Origin: Tubiluchus corallicola | Lineage: Eukaryota; Priapulida; Priapulimorpha; Priapulimorphida; Tubiluchidae | Assembly (NCBI GenBank): GCA_030141605.1 | Contig: JAQGDQ010000191.1 | Coordinates: forward strand, 62,001 to 126,000 | Length of the DNA: 64,000 nucleotides | Reading direction: 5' to 3' | Shown here: positions 62,946 to 64,000 of the stretch, in pieces | Layout of the letters: each line of letters opens with the position of its first letter | Numbering within the stretch: position 1 is the stretch's first letter | The notes under the pieces: generated by a model | Database searches by the model: none | What the model was told of the DNA's origin: nothing | The model's input: only the letters and a program-made list of their open reading frames with translations | Program-made: the position numbers and the translations under genes

Positions 62946-64000
62946 TTTTATGCTCACTATTTTTTATTTTACATTATTTGTTCATAATATCTTCATGTTA
63001 GGGTATGGACTGGCACCTCTACTAAGTGCCCTTATTCTACTTAGCTTGCCTGTTCTTTTAGATATTTTAATTTTTGTATCTTAATTTGTTCGCCTCTAAG
63101 GCCTGTAGCTTATTTATTATGCATTACTATTAAGTTGTCTGCTCCTCAAACTATTTAATTCGTCAATTAAATCATGTTGTTTAACTCGTCCGTAGTTGTG
63201 CTAGATTGCTTAGCTTGCACAGTGTGTACACTTAATAGCTCAGCAACGCTATTAATCCTATTAGTTGCCTGCTTGTTTATTTCGTTTACTCTACTGCTAG
63301 GTTTAAGCGTATTATAAGCGTATTATATCGGTAGTCTAATTAGAAACTTGCAAATGCTGAAGGAAACTTCCAAGTGTACTTCCTATGACGGGCTTTATTC
63401 AATTATTTTGTACCTATCTGTTTTCTTTAGCTCATTTACTAAGTAAACGATTTTGACCAGTTTTGAGAAACCAATTCTCGGCGAATAGCTATTTTCGAAT
63501 TAATAAAGTGAAAAATCCATCATAAAAATAGACACGTTTCAGTTTAAATGATCGTCTTTGCGTAGCTTTATGCAAAGGAAGGTTTTTAAACTGACACATG
63601 TCTATTTTTGCTGAATAAATTTCAACACAGACCCGAATTGAACACTTTAAGCAAAAGGTCGCTTATAAGGATACACATTTATATTGCCATTTCGTTCACG
63701 TGGAGCCTCTATCCGAGTCTAATAATTGTGTCATGTGTGTTTGACCTGCTGACAGTATGAAATACATGAACAGAAGGTGAAAGCAATGATGCAGTTAACT
63801 TGCAATCACGCAATACTTTGTTTGACGAGCTACTTTTAATGGCACGAGCTCCGAATAGGAATGAAATAAGATTAAATTTATTAAGCATCTAGAGTTTTGT
63901 TACTTTTTTCGGAATCCTTCATTTGCCACTCATTTATCCAAAGTCGTCTGTTATGGATCGTAATACACCCAGGGGAAATCGCCCCTTCTAGTACCTTCTT

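Overview
The window looks like AT-rich, gene-poor, intron- and repeat-dominated DNA from an animal, probably an invertebrate. Evidence for this is spliced coding exons with canonical GT/AG sites, very long non-coding stretches, many microsatellites, and tRNA-derived SINEs, LINE remnants and non-autonomous DNA transposons. Dispersed AGGTCAAGGTCA-type repeats and a TWiK-like potassium channel family suggest a lophotrochozoan (mollusc or relative). That placement is inference; the sequence contains no lineage marker I can name with certainty. I see no bacterial operons, CRISPR arrays, rRNA genes or clean functional tRNA genes.

There are three supportable coding pieces. At 22560-23467 (+) lies the terminal exon of a two-pore-domain (K2P) potassium channel. 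It carries the end of the first selectivity filter, M2, a long cytosolic loop, M3, the second pore and filter, M4 and the C-terminal tail to the stop codon. At 58287-58710 (+) lies the first coding exon of a K2P channel, with the N-terminus, M1, the extracellular cap and the first pore helix, ending at a GT donor inside the first filter. Both exons break at the same glycine codon in the same phase, but they sit in the wrong order to be one gene on this strand. The simplest reading is two tandem paralogues, one ending in the window and one starting in it. A third exon, 38693-38903 (-), encodes three IQ (calmodulin-binding) motifs.

The rest is repeats. From 1 to 22 kb there are SINE-like heads, a CT/GATA microsatellite, a TCA/TCG trinucleotide tract, a degraded LINE reverse transcriptase (12.0-13.17 kb, minus), a 0.6-kb pentanucleotide satellite, a CT tract, a 100-bp-arm palindrome (19.6-19.8 kb) and two inverted arrays of a short degenerate repeat (21.0 and 22.0 kb). 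From 24 to 57 kb there are mostly unannotatable AT-rich intergenic or intronic sequences. These are interrupted by mollusc-like GGTCA repeats, a telomere-like CCTTAA array (30.9 kb), GT/GCGT, TA, GA and CT microsatellites, LINE C-terminal remnants (40.0 and 46.0 kb), a probable Harbinger-type MITE (49.4 kb), a TCCAA-type array (50.1 kb), a 105-nt hairpin (52.6 kb) and a SINE-like dispersed family (28.3, 47.6 and 53.1-53.6 kb). From 58.7 kb to the end is the first intron of the second K2P gene. It holds a complete hAT-like non-autonomous element with an 8-bp target duplication, whose empty site is preserved in an inverted repeat copy 0.8 kb away, and a full-length tRNA-SINE.

I found no convincing previously undescribed biological system. 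The points most worth a second look are the reversed order of phase-matched K2P exons, the hAT-like insertion with an in-window empty site, the 19.6-kb palindrome and the 52.6-kb hairpin.
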